From Methylovorus menthalis (GTDB lineage Bacteria > Pseudomonadota > Gammaproteobacteria > Burkholderiales > Methylophilaceae), in NCBI RefSeq assembly GCF_020523625.1, contig NZ_JAJAQH010000006.1, forward strand, positions 930,001-994,000: a stretch of 64,000 nucleotides of DNA, in the 5' to 3' direction. This document shows positions 36,171 to 45,973 of this stretch, one piece after another (position 1 is the first letter of the stretch; each line of letters opens with the position of its first letter). A program made the translations under genes and the position numbers. Under the pieces are notes generated by a model. It was not told the origin of the DNA. It saw only the letters and a list, made by a program, of their open reading frames with translations, and searched no databases.

Positions 36171-38021
36171 TTAAGCGGGCTGAATTTCCAGCAAGGACTC
36201 ATCGGGAGTCACGCTGTCACCCTTGACCACGTGAACGGCGACAACAATCCCGGATTTAGGCGCCTGGATTTCATTTTCCATTTTCATCGCCTCAATCACC
36301 AGCACTGCATCCCCGGCATTCACCTGGTCACCAGCCTTGACCTTCACTTCAACGATAGTACCCGGCATGGCTGTTGTTACACACCCGACATGGGAGGGGC
36401 GAGGACGGCCAGTCGTGTTGTTTGCAGTGCTGGAGGCCTTTTTACGGCCATTGCCGTTTGTGTTGCCATCGCTGACTTCAATTTCACTGAGGGTTTCTAC
36501 GACAACTTCTTCCGCCACGCCATCTACGGATACATAGAATGGGCGCTGATCTTCACCAGCATGACCGCTACCCGTCAACTTGATGTGGAAGGTTTCACCG
36601 TGCAGGGTCACGTTGAATTCATGCGGAGCATAGCGAGCGGCCGAAGTTGAGGCAGCTTCTTTGGTCAGTAGCGCTTCTGGTTTCAGGGTGCCTGCATTAC
36701 GTTCCTGTAGGAAGGTCTTGGCCAAGTCAGGGAACATGGCGTAGGTCAGCACATCTTCTTCAGTTTTTGCCAAACCTTCGGATTCGGCGCGCAATTTATC
36801 CATTTCAGCATTCAGCAGATCGGCAGGGCGGCAGGTAACGACAGCAGCATCACCTACGGCCAGGTGCTTCACATCAGAATTGACGGTGCTAGGTGCTTTA
36901 CCATATTGGCCCAGCAAATAGTTTTTCACTTCATTAGTGATGGACTTATAACGTGCGCCGGTCATAACATTCAATACGGCCTGGGTACCCACGATTTGCG
37001 AGGTTGGCGTGACCAATGGAGGGAAGCCAAGATCTTCACGCACACGCGGAATTTCTGCCAATACTTCGTCCATACGGTCGAGTGCGCCTTGTTCTTTCAG
37101 CTGGTTCGAGAGATTGGATATCATGCCGCCTGGCACCTGATTGACCAGTACCCGGGTATCAACCCCAGTGAACGCGCTTTCGAACTGCCAATATTTTTTG
37201 CGAACCTCACGGAAGTAAGCGGCAATTTCTTGCAGCTTGCCCAAGTCAAGGCCGGTGTCGTATTCCGTACCTTGCAATGCAGCAACGATGCTTTCGGTTG
37301 TTGGCAAACTCGCGCCTTCAGCAAAGGAGGAAATAGCGCCATCCACAATCGCTACGCCGTTATCAACAGCACGCAGGATGGACATGCTGGCCAGGCCGGA
37401 AGTGGCGTGGGCATGGAGGTGAATTGGTAAATTGGTGGCAGCACGTAACTCTTTGACCAGTTCGCCGGTGACTTCAGGCGTCAGCAGGCTGGCCATGTCC
37501 TTGATGGCAATGGTGTCACAGCCGAAGGAAGCTAATTCTTTTGCCAGCTCAACGAAATAGGGAATGCCATGCACCGGACTGGTGGTGTAACTGATGGTAC
37601 CTTCGGCATGCTTGCCAACCTTTTTGACGGCTTCGATAGAGGTGCGCAGATTGCGCAGATCATTCATCGCATCAAAAATACGGAAAACATCAACCCCGTT
37701 ATCTGCAGACTTTTGCACGAACGCACGAACCACGTCGTCCGAATAATGACGGTAACCCAGAAGATTCTGACCGCGCAGCAGCATTTGAATTGGCGTAGAT
37801 GGCAAGGCCTTGCGCAAGCTCTTCAGGCGCTCCCAAGGGTCTTCTTTCAGATAACGTACGCATGAATCAAACGTCGCGCCGCCCCATGCTTCCAATGACC
37901 AGAAGCCAATGGCATCAAGCTGAGGGCAGATGGGCAGCATGTCTTCGGTGCGCATGCGTGTTGCGATCAATGACTGGTGACCATCGCGTAAAACTACATC
38001 AGTAACATATACTTTTGCCAT
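36171..38021 (-). CDS. pycB: pyruvate carboxylase subunit B (carboxyltransferase plus biotin carrier; OadA-like)
   Basis: The 616-residue protein has an N-terminal carboxyltransferase TIM barrel ([13 protein letters not shown] with metal Asp, then [11 protein letters not shown] and [12 protein letters not shown] with the carbamylated-type Lys). LHAHATSG supplies the metal His residues. The PYC_OADA domain follows at about 300-460. After a Gly/Asn/Ser linker, the C-terminal biotinyl domain holds the modified Lys in EAMKMENEI. With the biotin carboxylase encoded upstream it would make oxaloacetate from pyruvate. The sodium-pump subunits of oxaloacetate decarboxylase are absent, favouring the anaplerotic enzyme. 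The genes are 39 bases apart. Confidence 0.9.
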   Translation of the reverse strand: MAKVYVTDVVLRDGHQSLIATRMRTEDMLPICPQLDAIGFWSLEAWGGATFDSCVRYLKEDPWERLKSLRKALPSTPIQMLLRGQNLLGYRHYSDDVVRAFVQKSADNGVDVFRIFDAMNDLRNLRTSIEAVKKVGKHAEGTISYTTSPVHGIPYFVELAKELASFGCDTIAIKDMASLLTPEVTGELVKELRAATNLPIHLHAHATSGLASMSILRAVDNGVAIVDGAISSFAEGASLPTTESIVAALQGTEYDTGLDLGKLQEIAAYFREVRKKYWQFESAFTGVDTRVLVNQVPGGMISNLSNQLKEQGALDRMDEVLAEIPRVREDLGFPPLVTPTSQIVGTQAVLNVMTGARYKSITNEVKNYLLGQYGKAPSTVNSDVKHLAVGDAAVVTCRPADLLNAEMDKLRAESEGLAKTEEDVLTYAMFPDLAKTFLQERNAGTLKPEALLTKEAASTSAARYAPHEFNVTLHGETFHIKLTGSGHAGEDQRPFYVSVDGVAEEVVVETLSEIEVSDGNTNGNGRKKASSTANNTTGRPRPSHVGCVTTAMPGTIVEVKVKAGDQVNAGDAVLVIEAMKMENEIQAPKSGIVVAVHVVKGDSVTPDESLLEIQPA

Positions 38022-38060
38022 ATTCTTAACTTATCGCTTCACTATTAATACGGGTTCTAT

Positions 38061-39479
38061 TTAGATGCCTTCGTGCGCTGCAATGGCGGCTGAGATGGCG
38101 GCGGCGATCAATTCGCGTGGTAGCTTGGTCTCGTAATTAATCAGCTCAGGATGGGCTTCAACGAAGCTGGTATCAAACTTGCCACTGCGAAAATCAGGAT
38201 GATTAAGGATCTCCTGATAGTAAGGGATCGTCGTTTTCACGCCATATACCACCATGTCATTCAGCGAGCGACGGCCACGCTCAATCACGCTTTCCCAATT
38301 AAGTGCCCACACAGTAAGCTTGGCACACATCGAGTCATAATAGGGAGGGATAACGTAACCACTGTACATCGCTGCATCCATGCGGACACCAGGGCCGCCA
38401 GGGGCATAATAACGCGTGATTTTGCCGAAGCTGGGTAAAAAGTCTTTCTTCGGATCTTCAGCATTGATGCGGAACTCCATTGCAAAACCGCGGTAGTGCA
38501 CATCCTCTTGCTTGTATTGAAGTTTAAGACCATCCGCAATGCGAATCTGTTCCTGCACAATATCAATACCGGTGATAGTTTCGGTCACGGTATGTTCCAC
38601 TTGCAGGCGGGTATTCATTTCCATGAAATAAAAGCTGTTGTCCGAATCGAGCAAAAACTCCACGGTCCCGGCATTCTTGTAGCCAACTGCCTTGGCTGCC
38701 TTGACGGCGAGCTTGCCGATATACTCGCGTTGCGCATTGCTCAACTGGGGAGATGGTGCAATTTCGATCAATTTCTGGTTGCGGCGCTGAATGGAGCAGT
38801 CGCGCTCGAACAAATGAATCACATTGCCATGGCTGTCTGCCATGATCTGTACTTCAATATGCTTTGGATTGACCACGCATTTTTCAAGGAATACTTCAGG
38901 CTTGCCAAACGCTTTGCTGGCTTCCGAAATGACGCGGTCATAGTTGCTCAGTAATTCCTTTTCGTCATTACAGCGACGAATGCCACGACCGCCACCACCG
39001 TTGGTGGCCTTCAGCATGATGGGGTAACCAATCTTGCTGGCGAGGGCGCGAGCTTCTTCAAGATCGGCCAAGTTGCCATTACTGCCTGGCACGCAAGGGA
39101 TGCCCGCCTTGATCATGGCATTGCGTGCCTGGATCTTGTCACCCATTTGCCGAATGACTTTTGCATCCGGGCCAATGAATTTGATACCACGGCGTGCACA
39201 TATTTCGGCTAGTTCAGGATTTTCGGACAAAAAGCCATAGCCTGGATGCAAGGCATCACAGCCTGAAGCAACGGCCAGATTAACAATGTTGTGTGCGTTC
39301 AAATAACCTACCACCGGGTCTGAGCCAATGTTATAGGCTTCGTCGGCTTTCTTGACATGTAATGCGTGGCGGTCGGCATCAGAGTAGATGGCGACTGACT
39401 TGATTCCCATTTCTGAACATGCGCGAACGATGCGGACTGCAATTTCACCGCGATTAGCTATAAGTATTTTTTTGATCAC
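38061..39479 (-). CDS. pycA: pyruvate carboxylase subunit A (biotin carboxylase)
   Basis: I chose GTG at 39479 (472 residues), which gives the family start (V)IKKILIANRGEIAVRIVRA; the longer frame passes through the promoter. It is an ATP-grasp enzyme: ATNGGGGRGIRRCNDEKEL (Gly-rich ATP loop), EVQIMADSHGNVIHLFERDC, and FYFMEMNTRLQVEHTVTE with catalytic Glu, Asn and Arg. It carboxylates biotin on the partner subunit. The Gly-rich loop and length fit PycA of two-subunit pyruvate carboxylases better than the 450-residue AccC, and the neighbouring OadA-like subunit supports that. Confidence 0.9.
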   Translation of the reverse strand: MIKKILIANRGEIAVRIVRACSEMGIKSVAIYSDADRHALHVKKADEAYNIGSDPVVGYLNAHNIVNLAVASGCDALHPGYGFLSENPELAEICARRGIKFIGPDAKVIRQMGDKIQARNAMIKAGIPCVPGSNGNLADLEEARALASKIGYPIMLKATNGGGGRGIRRCNDEKELLSNYDRVISEASKAFGKPEVFLEKCVVNPKHIEVQIMADSHGNVIHLFERDCSIQRRNQKLIEIAPSPQLSNAQREYIGKLAVKAAKAVGYKNAGTVEFLLDSDNSFYFMEMNTRLQVEHTVTETITGIDIVQEQIRIADGLKLQYKQEDVHYRGFAMEFRINAEDPKKDFLPSFGKITRYYAPGGPGVRMDAAMYSGYVIPPYYDSMCAKLTVWALNWESVIERGRRSLNDMVVYGVKTTIPYYQEILNHPDFRSGKFDTSFVEAHPELINYETKLPRELIAAAISAAIAAHEGI

Positions 39480-39497
39480 GCTTTGAGACCTGATTTT

Positions 39498-39526
39498 TTG
39501 ACACAGAAACATGCAAATTATATCAT
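39498..39526. promoter_or_regulatory. overlapping divergent promoters for pycA and yceD-rpmF-fab operon
   Basis: Rightward: TTGACA (39498-39503), 17 bases, TATCAT (39521-39526). Leftward: a perfect extended -10, TGATATAAT on the minus strand (39525-39517), with only a weak -35. The two -10 elements share bases 39521-39522, so polymerase could occupy one or the other. The leftward start would be near 39510, giving a leader of about 30 bases to the pycA GTG. The rightward start would be near 39533, almost on the yceD ATG. Confidence 0.6.
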
Positions 39527-39534
39527 GCGCCCCT

Positions 39535-40038
39535 ATGGCTGCACAGAACATCATCAATAGCATTGAGTTTGCGCGAAAAGCGCTTGAAATTCATGGTACA
39601 ATTTCGGTTTCGCAATTTCCGCGCCTCCAAGATGCCTATGCATCGGCTGATGGCGCGCTGAATTGGCGCTTGCTGGGGAATGTTAACGACGGCAAACCAA
39701 CACTGCAGTTAAAGGTGTCCGGGGATCTGGGTTTAACATGTCAGCGTTGTCTGGAAGCCATGTCATACAACATCGATATTTCGACTTTGTATTATCTGGT
39801 GCCGGATGAGGATGCTATTCCGTCAGAAGAAGAGGATCTCGATGACAGGGATTACCTGGTTGCTGAAACGCATATGCAAGTGTCGGAATTGATAGAGGAT
39901 GAGGTGTTGCTGGCGATGCCGCTGGCACCCAAGCACGAACAAGAGGATTGTGCCGTAAAAGGCGATCGTCTTGAGCTGGGAAAACCTAATCCATTTGCGG
40001 TGTTGCAGGGTTTGAAGCCCGGAAAACACCGGGATTAA
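39535..40038 (+). CDS. yceD: YceD family protein (DUF177)
   Basis: I chose the ATG at 39535 (167 residues) because the in-frame ATG at 39511 lies inside the promoter. The DUF177 pattern is seen in LQLKVSGDLGLTCQRCLEAM (the Cys-x-x-Cys element), an acidic middle (DEDAIPSEEEDLDDRDYLVA), then ELIEDEVLLAMPLAPKHEQE and NPFAVLQGLK at the C-terminus. YceD is linked to 23S rRNA accumulation and is nearly always followed by rpmF, as here (20 bases). If the predicted promoter is right, the mRNA would be almost leaderless. Confidence 0.88.
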   Translation: MAAQNIINSIEFARKALEIHGTISVSQFPRLQDAYASADGALNWRLLGNVNDGKPTLQLKVSGDLGLTCQRCLEAMSYNIDISTLYYLVPDEDAIPSEEEDLDDRDYLVAETHMQVSELIEDEVLLAMPLAPKHEQEDCAVKGDRLELGKPNPFAVLQGLKPGKHRD

Positions 40039-40058
40039 TTAGTTAACAGGAGTAGATC

Positions 40059-40238
40059 ATGGCAGTTCAACAAAACAAGAAGTCCCCATCGAAGCGCGGT
40101 ATGCATCGCTCACACGATTTTCTGACTAACCCTCCATTGGCTGTTGAGCCAACGACGGGTGAAACTCACCTGCGTCACCACGTAAGCCCTAGCGGTTACT
40201 ACCGTGGTCGTAAGGTTCTGCCTGCCAAGGGCGAGTAA
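40059..40238 (+). CDS. rpmF: 50S ribosomal protein L32
   Basis: The 59-residue protein starts after AACAGGAG ([20 protein letters not shown]) and ends [15 protein letters not shown]. The start and the [14 protein letters not shown] end are typical of L32. It lacks the CxxC zinc-ribbon cysteines, so it is the zinc-independent form. It lies between yceD and plsX as in most proteobacteria. A hairpin with a short T-tract follows and may reduce read-through into the fatty-acid genes. Confidence 0.97.
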   Translation: MAVQQNKKSPSKRGMHRSHDFLTNPPLAVEPTTGETHLRHHVSPSGYYRGRKVLPAKGE

Positions 40239-40255
40239 GTTAGTATCAAACAGAT

Positions 40256-40291
40256 GCGCCGGTTCTGATAAAGAATCGGCGCTTTGTTTTT
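40256..40291 (+). terminator. weak terminator or attenuator between rpmF and plsX
   Basis: GCGCCGGTTC (40256-40265) pairs with GAATCGGCGC (40273-40282), ten pairs including one G-U, followed by TTTGTTTTT. It could let L32 be made in excess over the fatty-acid enzymes. Confidence 0.65.
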
Positions 40292-40311
40292 ATATAAAAG
40301 CCAATTAGTAC

Positions 40312-41370
40312 ATGGATATCACAGTTGCTGTGGATGCCATGGGCGGCGACCACGGCCCTCATGTCACCGTTCCTGCTGCGCTGCAAGCGTTGAAGCAGGA
40401 TGCTGAAATCAATATCGTTCTGGTTGGATTAGCCGAGGTAATCGAGGCTGAGCTGACTGCGCATCATGCGAAAGTCGGCCCCCGCTTGCGTATTCATCAC
40501 GCGAGTGAAGTGGTCACCATGGACGAATCCCCGCAAAGCGCGTTGAAGAATAAAAAAGACTCTTCAATGCGTGTTGCCATCAATCTGGTCAAGAGCGGAG
40601 AAGCGCATGCTTGCGTAAGTGCTGGCAATACTGGCGCTCTGATGGCAACCGCTCGTTTCGTGCTGAAAACCTTGCCGGGTATCGACAGGCCCGCTATTGC
40701 GGCCACTTTGCCCAGTCGCAAAGGCCTCACCTATATGCTGGATCTTGGTGCCAATGCCGACTGTACCCCAGAGCACCTTCTCCAGTTTGCGATCATGGGT
40801 GCCATGCTGGTTTCCTGTGTTGAGCACAAGGAGCGGCCTACGGTTGGCCTGCTTAATATCGGGTCCGAGGATATCAAGGGCAATGAGGTGGTCAAACAGG
40901 CTGGTGAGTTGCTGCGGGCGAGCCATCTGAATTTTTATGGCAACATCGAAGGCAACGACATCTACAAGGGCACCACAGACTTGGTCGTTTGTGACGGCTT
41001 TGTCGGGAATGTGGCCTTGAAAACCTCTGAAGGGCTGGCTCAGATGATGGGTAGTTTCCTCGGGCAGGAATTCAAGCGCAATTGGCTGACCAAGATGATG
41101 GCGCTGGCTGCCATGCCAGTATTGAAGGCATTCAGGAAACGGCTGGATCATCGCCGTTACAATGGCGCCAGCTTCCTCGGTCTGCGCGGTATTGTGGTCA
41201 AGAGCCACGGCGGTGCTGACACGTTTGCCTTTTTGCATGCCATACAGGTGGCCAGCGAAGAATCCCGTAGTGGCGTATTGAAGCGCATTACCGAACAGCT
41301 GGAAATAGAACATATCAAGCCAGCCGCAGCGGCACAGCTACCTGCTGAGACTACGAAAGAATTAGCATGA
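40312..41370 (+). CDS. plsX: phosphate acyltransferase PlsX
   Basis: The 352-residue protein starts [20 protein letters not shown], the family signature, and contains [35 protein letters not shown] and [16 protein letters not shown]. It converts acyl-ACP to acyl phosphate for phospholipid synthesis at the membrane. It overlaps fabH by ATGA. The length and the rpmF-plsX-fabH context are standard. Confidence 0.97.
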   Translation: MDITVAVDAMGGDHGPHVTVPAALQALKQDAEINIVLVGLAEVIEAELTAHHAKVGPRLRIHHASEVVTMDESPQSALKNKKDSSMRVAINLVKSGEAHACVSAGNTGALMATARFVLKTLPGIDRPAIAATLPSRKGLTYMLDLGANADCTPEHLLQFAIMGAMLVSCVEHKERPTVGLLNIGSEDIKGNEVVKQAGELLRASHLNFYGNIEGNDIYKGTTDLVVCDGFVGNVALKTSEGLAQMMGSFLGQEFKRNWLTKMMALAAMPVLKAFRKRLDHRRYNGASFLGLRGIVVKSHGGADTFAFLHAIQVASEESRSGVLKRITEQLEIEHIKPAAAAQLPAETTKELA

Positions 41371-42320
41371 CATATTCCCGTATCGCCGGAACTGGCAGTT
41401 ATCTGCCCGAGCGCATACTGACCAATGCGGAGCTTGAGCGCATGGTTGATACCAGTGATGAGTGGATTGTGACGCGCACTGGTATACGCCAGCGCCACAT
41501 TGCCGCCGACGGCCAATTTACCAGTGATCTGGCTTACGAAGCTGCATTGCGTGCAATAGAAGCTGCTAGCATTACCCATGAAGATATCGATCTGGTCATT
41601 GTGGCGACGACCACGCCGGATCGCGTATTCCCCAGCACTGCCTGTCTGGTTCAGGCTCGCCTTGGGCTCGGACCTTGTCCTGCATTTGATATTCAGGCAG
41701 TGTGCAGCGGCTTTGTCTATGCGCTGGCAACCGCCGACAACTTTATCAAGTCTGGTGCAGCCAAAACCGCCCTGGTGATTGGCGCAGAAACCATGTCGCG
41801 TATTACCGACTGGACGGATCGCAGTAATTGCATTTTATGGGGTGACGGCGCAGGTGCTGTGATCCTTCGTGCTTCTGATGAAGTGGGCATCCTCTCTACG
41901 CATCTTCACGCAGATGGTCAGCATGCTCGATTGCTGAATGTGCCGACCGGCGTTTCGCAAAAAGAAGGCAGCAAGACCATTCACATGGAAGGCAATGCTG
42001 TTTTCAAGGTGGCGGTTAATACACTGGATGCCATCGTCGATGAAACATTGGAGGCCAATGGCCTGCAAAAGTCCGATGTTGACTGGCTGGTGCCGCACCA
42101 GGCCAATATCCGCATTCTCCAATCCACCGCCAAAAAGCTTGGCATGGGCATGGAAAAAGTCGTTGTTACCGTTGATCGCCATGGCAATACTTCGGCGGCC
42201 TCTATCCCTCTGGCGCTGGACGTGGCAGTGCGGGATGGCCGTATCAAGCGTGGCGAAACCATTCTGATGGAAGCCTTTGGTGGTGGATTCACCTGGGGTT
42301 CTGTATTGATGAAGTTCTAA
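41367..42320 (+). CDS. fabH: 3-oxoacyl-[acyl-carrier-protein] synthase III
   Basis: The 317-residue thiolase-fold enzyme starts [33 protein letters not shown] contains the catalytic Cys, [11 protein letters not shown] the catalytic His, and [13 protein letters not shown] the catalytic Asn. It condenses acetyl-CoA with malonyl-ACP to start fatty acid synthesis. The arrangement plsX-fabH-fabD-fabG is typical. The length is normal. Confidence 0.97.
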   Translation: MTYSRIAGTGSYLPERILTNAELERMVDTSDEWIVTRTGIRQRHIAADGQFTSDLAYEAALRAIEAASITHEDIDLVIVATTTPDRVFPSTACLVQARLGLGPCPAFDIQAVCSGFVYALATADNFIKSGAAKTALVIGAETMSRITDWTDRSNCILWGDGAGAVILRASDEVGILSTHLHADGQHARLLNVPTGVSQKEGSKTIHMEGNAVFKVAVNTLDAIVDETLEANGLQKSDVDWLVPHQANIRILQSTAKKLGMGMEKVVVTVDRHGNTSAASIPLALDVAVRDGRIKRGETILMEAFGGGFTWGSVLMKF

Positions 42321-42342
42321 AAGATAACTCACAGAGATAGAC

Positions 42343-43272
42343 ATGACATTTGCATTTTTCTTCCCTGGTCAAGGTTCGCAGTCCGTAGGCATGATGCAGG
42401 GCTTTGATGGTCTGGCCCTGATACGCGATACCTTTGTAGAAGCTTCCGATATTCTCGGTGAAGACTTCTGGAAAATGGCCACCGAGCCAAATGACCTGCT
42501 GAACCAGACTACGCATACGCAACCCTTGATGTTGACTGCCGGGATTGCCACATGGCGTGCCTGGCAGGCTCAGCATGGCCAAATGCCTGCTGTCATGGCA
42601 GGGCATAGCCTCGGTGAATATACCGCCTTGGTTGCTGCAGGGGCACTAAGTTTTGATGCGGCATTGCCATTAGTGCGTTATCGCGCCGAGGTTATGCAAA
42701 AAGCGGTTGCCGAAGGCGTAGGTGCTATGGCAGCGGTTCTCGGCTTGAGCGATGACGACGTGCGTGCGGCTTGTTCCGAAGCTGCCCAAGGCCAGGTTGT
42801 CGAAGCGGTTAACCTCAACTCCCCAGGTCAGGTGGTGATCGCAGGTCACCGCGAGGCAGTAGAGCGTGCCATGGAAGCGGCTAAAGCCAAGGGCGCCAAA
42901 CGCGCTATTCTGCTGCCCGTCAGCGTGCCATCTCATTGTGCCCTGATGCAGCCAGCGGCGGCTGAGTTGAAAGACTACCTGCAAGATATCAACATTGCCT
43001 CATCGTTGACGCCAGTCATTCACAATGCAGATGTTGAATCCCATGACGATGCAGCCAACATCAAGGATGCCTTGGTTCGTCAGTTATACAGCCCGGTTCG
43101 CTGGGTGGAGACTGTCCAGAAGATCAGTCAGCAAGGCATCGTCCACAGCGCAGAATGTGGGCCAGGCAAGGTGCTGGCAGGACTCGCCAAGCGTATCGTC
43201 CCTGAGTTGGCCTGTGTGGCACTGATCGGTCAAGCCACGATTGACGAAGCTCAATCTCAATTTAAATCATAA
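42343..43272 (+). CDS. fabD: malonyl-CoA:ACP transacylase
   Basis: The 309-residue enzyme starts MTFAFFFPGQGSQSVGMMQG. The nucleophile elbow AGHSLGEYTALVAAG carries the catalytic Ser, VSVPSHCALM the catalytic His, and RYRAEVMQKAV the substrate-carboxylate Arg. It loads malonate onto ACP for FabH, FabF and FabB. It lies 22 bases after fabH. Confidence 0.97.
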   Translation: MTFAFFFPGQGSQSVGMMQGFDGLALIRDTFVEASDILGEDFWKMATEPNDLLNQTTHTQPLMLTAGIATWRAWQAQHGQMPAVMAGHSLGEYTALVAAGALSFDAALPLVRYRAEVMQKAVAEGVGAMAAVLGLSDDDVRAACSEAAQGQVVEAVNLNSPGQVVIAGHREAVERAMEAAKAKGAKRAILLPVSVPSHCALMQPAAAELKDYLQDINIASSLTPVIHNADVESHDDAANIKDALVRQLYSPVRWVETVQKISQQGIVHSAECGPGKVLAGLAKRIVPELACVALIGQATIDEAQSQFKS

Positions 43273-43290
43273 TTTATTCAGGAGTTGCAG

Positions 43291-44031
43291 ATGCTTCAGA
43301 ATCAAATCGCGCTGGTCACTGGCGCTAGCCGTGGTATCGGTGCTGCCATTGCCCAGGCCTTGGGCCGCAATGGGGCTGTTGTAATTGGCACCGCTACCAG
43401 TGAAGCTGGCGCTGAACAAATCACCAAGGCGCTGCAAGCTGCAGGCATTAAAGGGCAGGGGATAGCGCTGGATGTCAATAACACCGAGCAGATTGATGCC
43501 GTGATTGTGCAGATTGCGGCGTCTTATGGTGACGTTGGCATCCTCGTGAATAATGCAGGTATCACGCGTGACACTTTATTGATGCGCATGAAGGAGGATG
43601 ACTGGAATGCGGTTATCTCCACCAATCTCTCTTCGGTGTATCGCCTCTCGCAAGCCGTGATGCGCCCGATGATGAAGGCCCGTCAAGGCCGCATCATCAG
43701 TATTTCATCTATTGTTGGACACACTGGCAATGCCGGCCAAGTGAACTATGCCGCTGCCAAAGCAGGTGTCAGCGGATTCACCAAGTCACTTGCTGCCGAA
43801 CTTGGCAGTCGTGGTGTTACTGTGAATTGTGTGGCTCCCGGCTTCATTGATACTGACATGACACGCGAACTCCCCGAAAAAGTGCGGGACGATTTGCTGG
43901 GCAAGATTCCTTTGGGCAAGCTGGGTCATGTGGATGATATTGCAGCGGCAGTCGTGTTTTTAGCTTCTCCATCAGCGGCTTATATTACGGGCGAAACCTT
44001 GCACGTAAATGGCGGCATGTACATGGCGTGA
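43291..44031 (+). CDS. fabG: 3-oxoacyl-[acyl-carrier-protein] reductase
   Basis: I chose the ATG at 43291 (246 residues), five bases after CAGGAG. VTGASRGIGAAIAQ is the NADPH site, followed by NNAGITRDTLLMRM, SSIVGHTGNAGQVNYAAAKA (Ser-Tyr-Lys catalytic set) and the FabG-typical end TGETLHVNGGMYMA. It reduces beta-ketoacyl-ACP. It is followed by a 102-base gap carrying a separate acpP promoter. Confidence 0.97.
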   Translation: MLQNQIALVTGASRGIGAAIAQALGRNGAVVIGTATSEAGAEQITKALQAAGIKGQGIALDVNNTEQIDAVIVQIAASYGDVGILVNNAGITRDTLLMRMKEDDWNAVISTNLSSVYRLSQAVMRPMMKARQGRIISISSIVGHTGNAGQVNYAAAKAGVSGFTKSLAAELGSRGVTVNCVAPGFIDTDMTRELPEKVRDDLLGKIPLGKLGHVDDIAAAVVFLASPSAAYITGETLHVNGGMYMA

Positions 44032-44060
44032 TCGCCAGGTTTTTTGTATCAAGCAGTTTT

Positions 44061-44096
44061 TTGAATTCCTCGGGACTTTTGCTAGAATAGCCCGAG
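44061..44096 (+). promoter_or_regulatory. acpP promoter overlapping an inverted repeat
   Basis: TTGAAT (44061-44066) and an extended -10, TGCTAGAAT (44080-44088), are 16 bases apart. CTCGGG (44069-44074) and CCCGAG (44091-44096) flank the -10 and could form a hairpin that also ends the fabG transcript weakly. A separate strong promoter is expected because acyl carrier protein is needed in large excess. Confidence 0.55.
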
Positions 44097-44133
44097 CTTT
44101 TGTAAGCAACATAAACTTGAAAGGGGTATTTAG

Positions 44134-44370
44134 ATGTCTGACATCGAACAACGCGTTAAAAAGATCGTTTCTGAGCAATTGGGTGCAAATGAAGCTGATG
44201 TAAAGAATGAGTCTTCCTTTGTAGATGACCTGGGTGCTGATTCGCTCGACACCGTTGAACTCGTGATGGCACTTGAAGAAGAATTTGATTGTGAAATTCC
44301 TGATGAAGAAGCAGAGAAGATCACAACCGTTCAGCAAGCGATTGACTACGTCAGCGCCAACCTCAAGTAA
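44134..44370 (+). CDS. acpP: acyl carrier protein
   Basis: The 78-residue acidic protein ([20 protein letters not shown]) carries the phosphopantetheine Ser in [17 protein letters not shown] (DSL motif). It follows AAGGGG and has its own promoter. It carries growing acyl chains for fatty acid, lipid A and phospholipid synthesis encoded across this window. The sequence is entirely standard. Confidence 0.99.
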   Translation: MSDIEQRVKKIVSEQLGANEADVKNESSFVDDLGADSLDTVELVMALEEEFDCEIPDEEAEKITTVQQAIDYVSANLK

Positions 44371-44404
44371 TTTCCCCATCCATTCTTAAATTCTGGAGTT
44401 GCTT

Positions 44405-45652
44405 TTGTCCAAGCACAATCTGCAGAAGCGCAGAGTTGTCGTGACTGGCCTGGGCGTCGTATCACCGGTTGGTGTCGGTGTTCAGGCGTCCTGGTCTGAT
44501 CTTCTGGCCGGGAAATCCGGCATCACCAGAATCACCAAGTTTGATCCTAGCCCCTTCGCCTCGCAAATTGCGGGTGAGGTTAAAGGATTCGACGTCTCCC
44601 AGTACCTGCCTGCCAAAGAAGCGCGTCGTATGGATACCTTTATCCAGTACGGCATGGCAGCGGGTATTGAGGCAGTGCGTGATTCAGGTATTGAAGTGAC
44701 TGAAGAAAATGCCGAACGTATCGGTGTTTCGATTGGTTCCGGTATCGGCGGCTTGCAGCTTATTGAAGAGACGGATGAGACGTTCCACGCATCCGGTCCA
44801 AGAAAAATTTCGCCGTTCTTTATTCCCGGCACGATTATCAACATGATTTCCGGCAATCTCTCCATTATGTACGGCTTTAAGGGCCCGAACGTGGCGATTG
44901 TCACTGCCTGTACCACGGGTACGCACTCTATTGGTGATGCAGCCCGCATGATCGAATACGGCGATGCGGACGTCATGATTGCCGGTGGTGCAGAAGCAGC
45001 CATTACGCAATTGGGCGTTGGTGGTTTTGCTGCTGCCCGTGCATTGTCTACACGCAATGACGACCCGGCGACCGCAAGCCGTCCATGGGATCGCGATCGC
45101 GATGGCTTCGTGATTGGCGAAGGCGCTGGTGTCATGGTGCTGGAAGAGTACGAGTCTGCCAAGAAACGTGGTGCCAGGATCTATGCCGAGTTGGTCGGCT
45201 ATGGAATGAGTGCCGATGCATATCATATGACCGCACCCAATATGGATGGTCCTCGTCGTTCCATGCGTAACGCATTGAACAATGCCGGCCTTAATCCAGA
45301 TCAGGTGCAGTTCATTAATGCACACGGTACCTCAACTCCGCTGGGTGATACCAATGAAACGCATGCGATCAAGGCTGCATTTGGTGACCATGCCAAGAAC
45401 TTGGTGGTGAATTCCACCAAGTCGATGACTGGTCACTTACTGGGTGGTGCCGGTGGCTTGGAATCGGTATTCACGGTTCTTTCCATCCATCATCAGGTAT
45501 CGCCTCCCACTATTAACATCTTTAATCAGGATCCTGAATGTGATCTCGATTATTGCGCCAATGAGGCGCGTGATCTGAAGATTGATGTGGCGCTGAAAAA
45601 CAACTTCGGCTTCGGTGGTACCAACGGTTCGCTGGTGTTTGCCAAAATCTGA
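44405..45652 (+). CDS. fabF: 3-oxoacyl-[acyl-carrier-protein] synthase II
   Basis: I chose TTG at 44405 (415 residues), six bases after GGAG; a TTG at 44399 touches the ribosome site. [17 protein letters not shown] is the family start. [18 protein letters not shown] has the catalytic Cys, [15 protein letters not shown] the first His, and [15 protein letters not shown] the Lys and second His. [15 protein letters not shown] closes the protein. It extends fatty acids and adjusts cis-vaccenate content. It ends the fab run; a hairpin follows. Confidence 0.97.
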   Translation: MSKHNLQKRRVVVTGLGVVSPVGVGVQASWSDLLAGKSGITRITKFDPSPFASQIAGEVKGFDVSQYLPAKEARRMDTFIQYGMAAGIEAVRDSGIEVTEENAERIGVSIGSGIGGLQLIEETDETFHASGPRKISPFFIPGTIINMISGNLSIMYGFKGPNVAIVTACTTGTHSIGDAARMIEYGDADVMIAGGAEAAITQLGVGGFAAARALSTRNDDPATASRPWDRDRDGFVIGEGAGVMVLEEYESAKKRGARIYAELVGYGMSADAYHMTAPNMDGPRRSMRNALNNAGLNPDQVQFINAHGTSTPLGDTNETHAIKAAFGDHAKNLVVNSTKSMTGHLLGGAGGLESVFTVLSIHHQVSPPTINIFNQDPECDLDYCANEARDLKIDVALKNNFGFGGTNGSLVFAKI

Positions 45653-45679
45653 TCTCGCGATCAGGCTTGTATTACGCTC

Positions 45680-45720
45680 AAAACTGTGCATGGCCTTGAT
45701 GGTTATGCACAGTTTTGTTG
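45680..45720 (+). terminator. 12-bp hairpin ending the fab operon
   Basis: AAAACTGTGCAT (45680-45691) and ATGCACAGTTTT (45705-45716) are perfectly complementary across a 13-base loop. The A-rich left and T-rich right arms make it a likely terminator, although the T-tract is part of the stem rather than after it. Confidence 0.6.
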
Positions 45721-45973
45721 CATTTGACAGTCCCATGACAAAACACAAGACTCGGGATTGTTTTGTTTTTTCAAGTTTTTGATTTTTATACTAAATTTTT
45801 TTAGTGCTCTTTTTGAGGCAAAATCAAAAAATCTAATGCCCAGCAGGACTTAGCGGCATTATCCAGCAATCTTCCACAAATCTATCCACAGCTTTTGTGA
45901 ATGCAAGACTCCTTTGTAATGACGTCAACATGCTTTAGGATAACGGTGTTTTTAACGAGCACATGAGCGCCCG
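45717..45973. other. AT-rich gene-free stretch before pabC
   Basis: About 255 bases carry no convincing ORF. From 45760 to 45835 the sequence is very AT-rich, with several T-runs and a small palindrome ACTAAA-TTTT-TTTAGT. Further right are CTATCCACAG and an unremarkable leader to the pabC ATG. A promoter for pabC-mltG-tmk-holB is expected here, but I cannot fix its elements. Confidence 0.4.

Noticed and set aside
36009-36650. Plus-strand frame of 213 codons over maf and pycB
   Set aside because: Antisense to two conserved proteins; no family features or start signals.
45868-45892. TTATCCAG and CTATCCACA resemble DnaA boxes
   Set aside because: Only imperfect copies, no cluster, and no origin-associated genes nearby.
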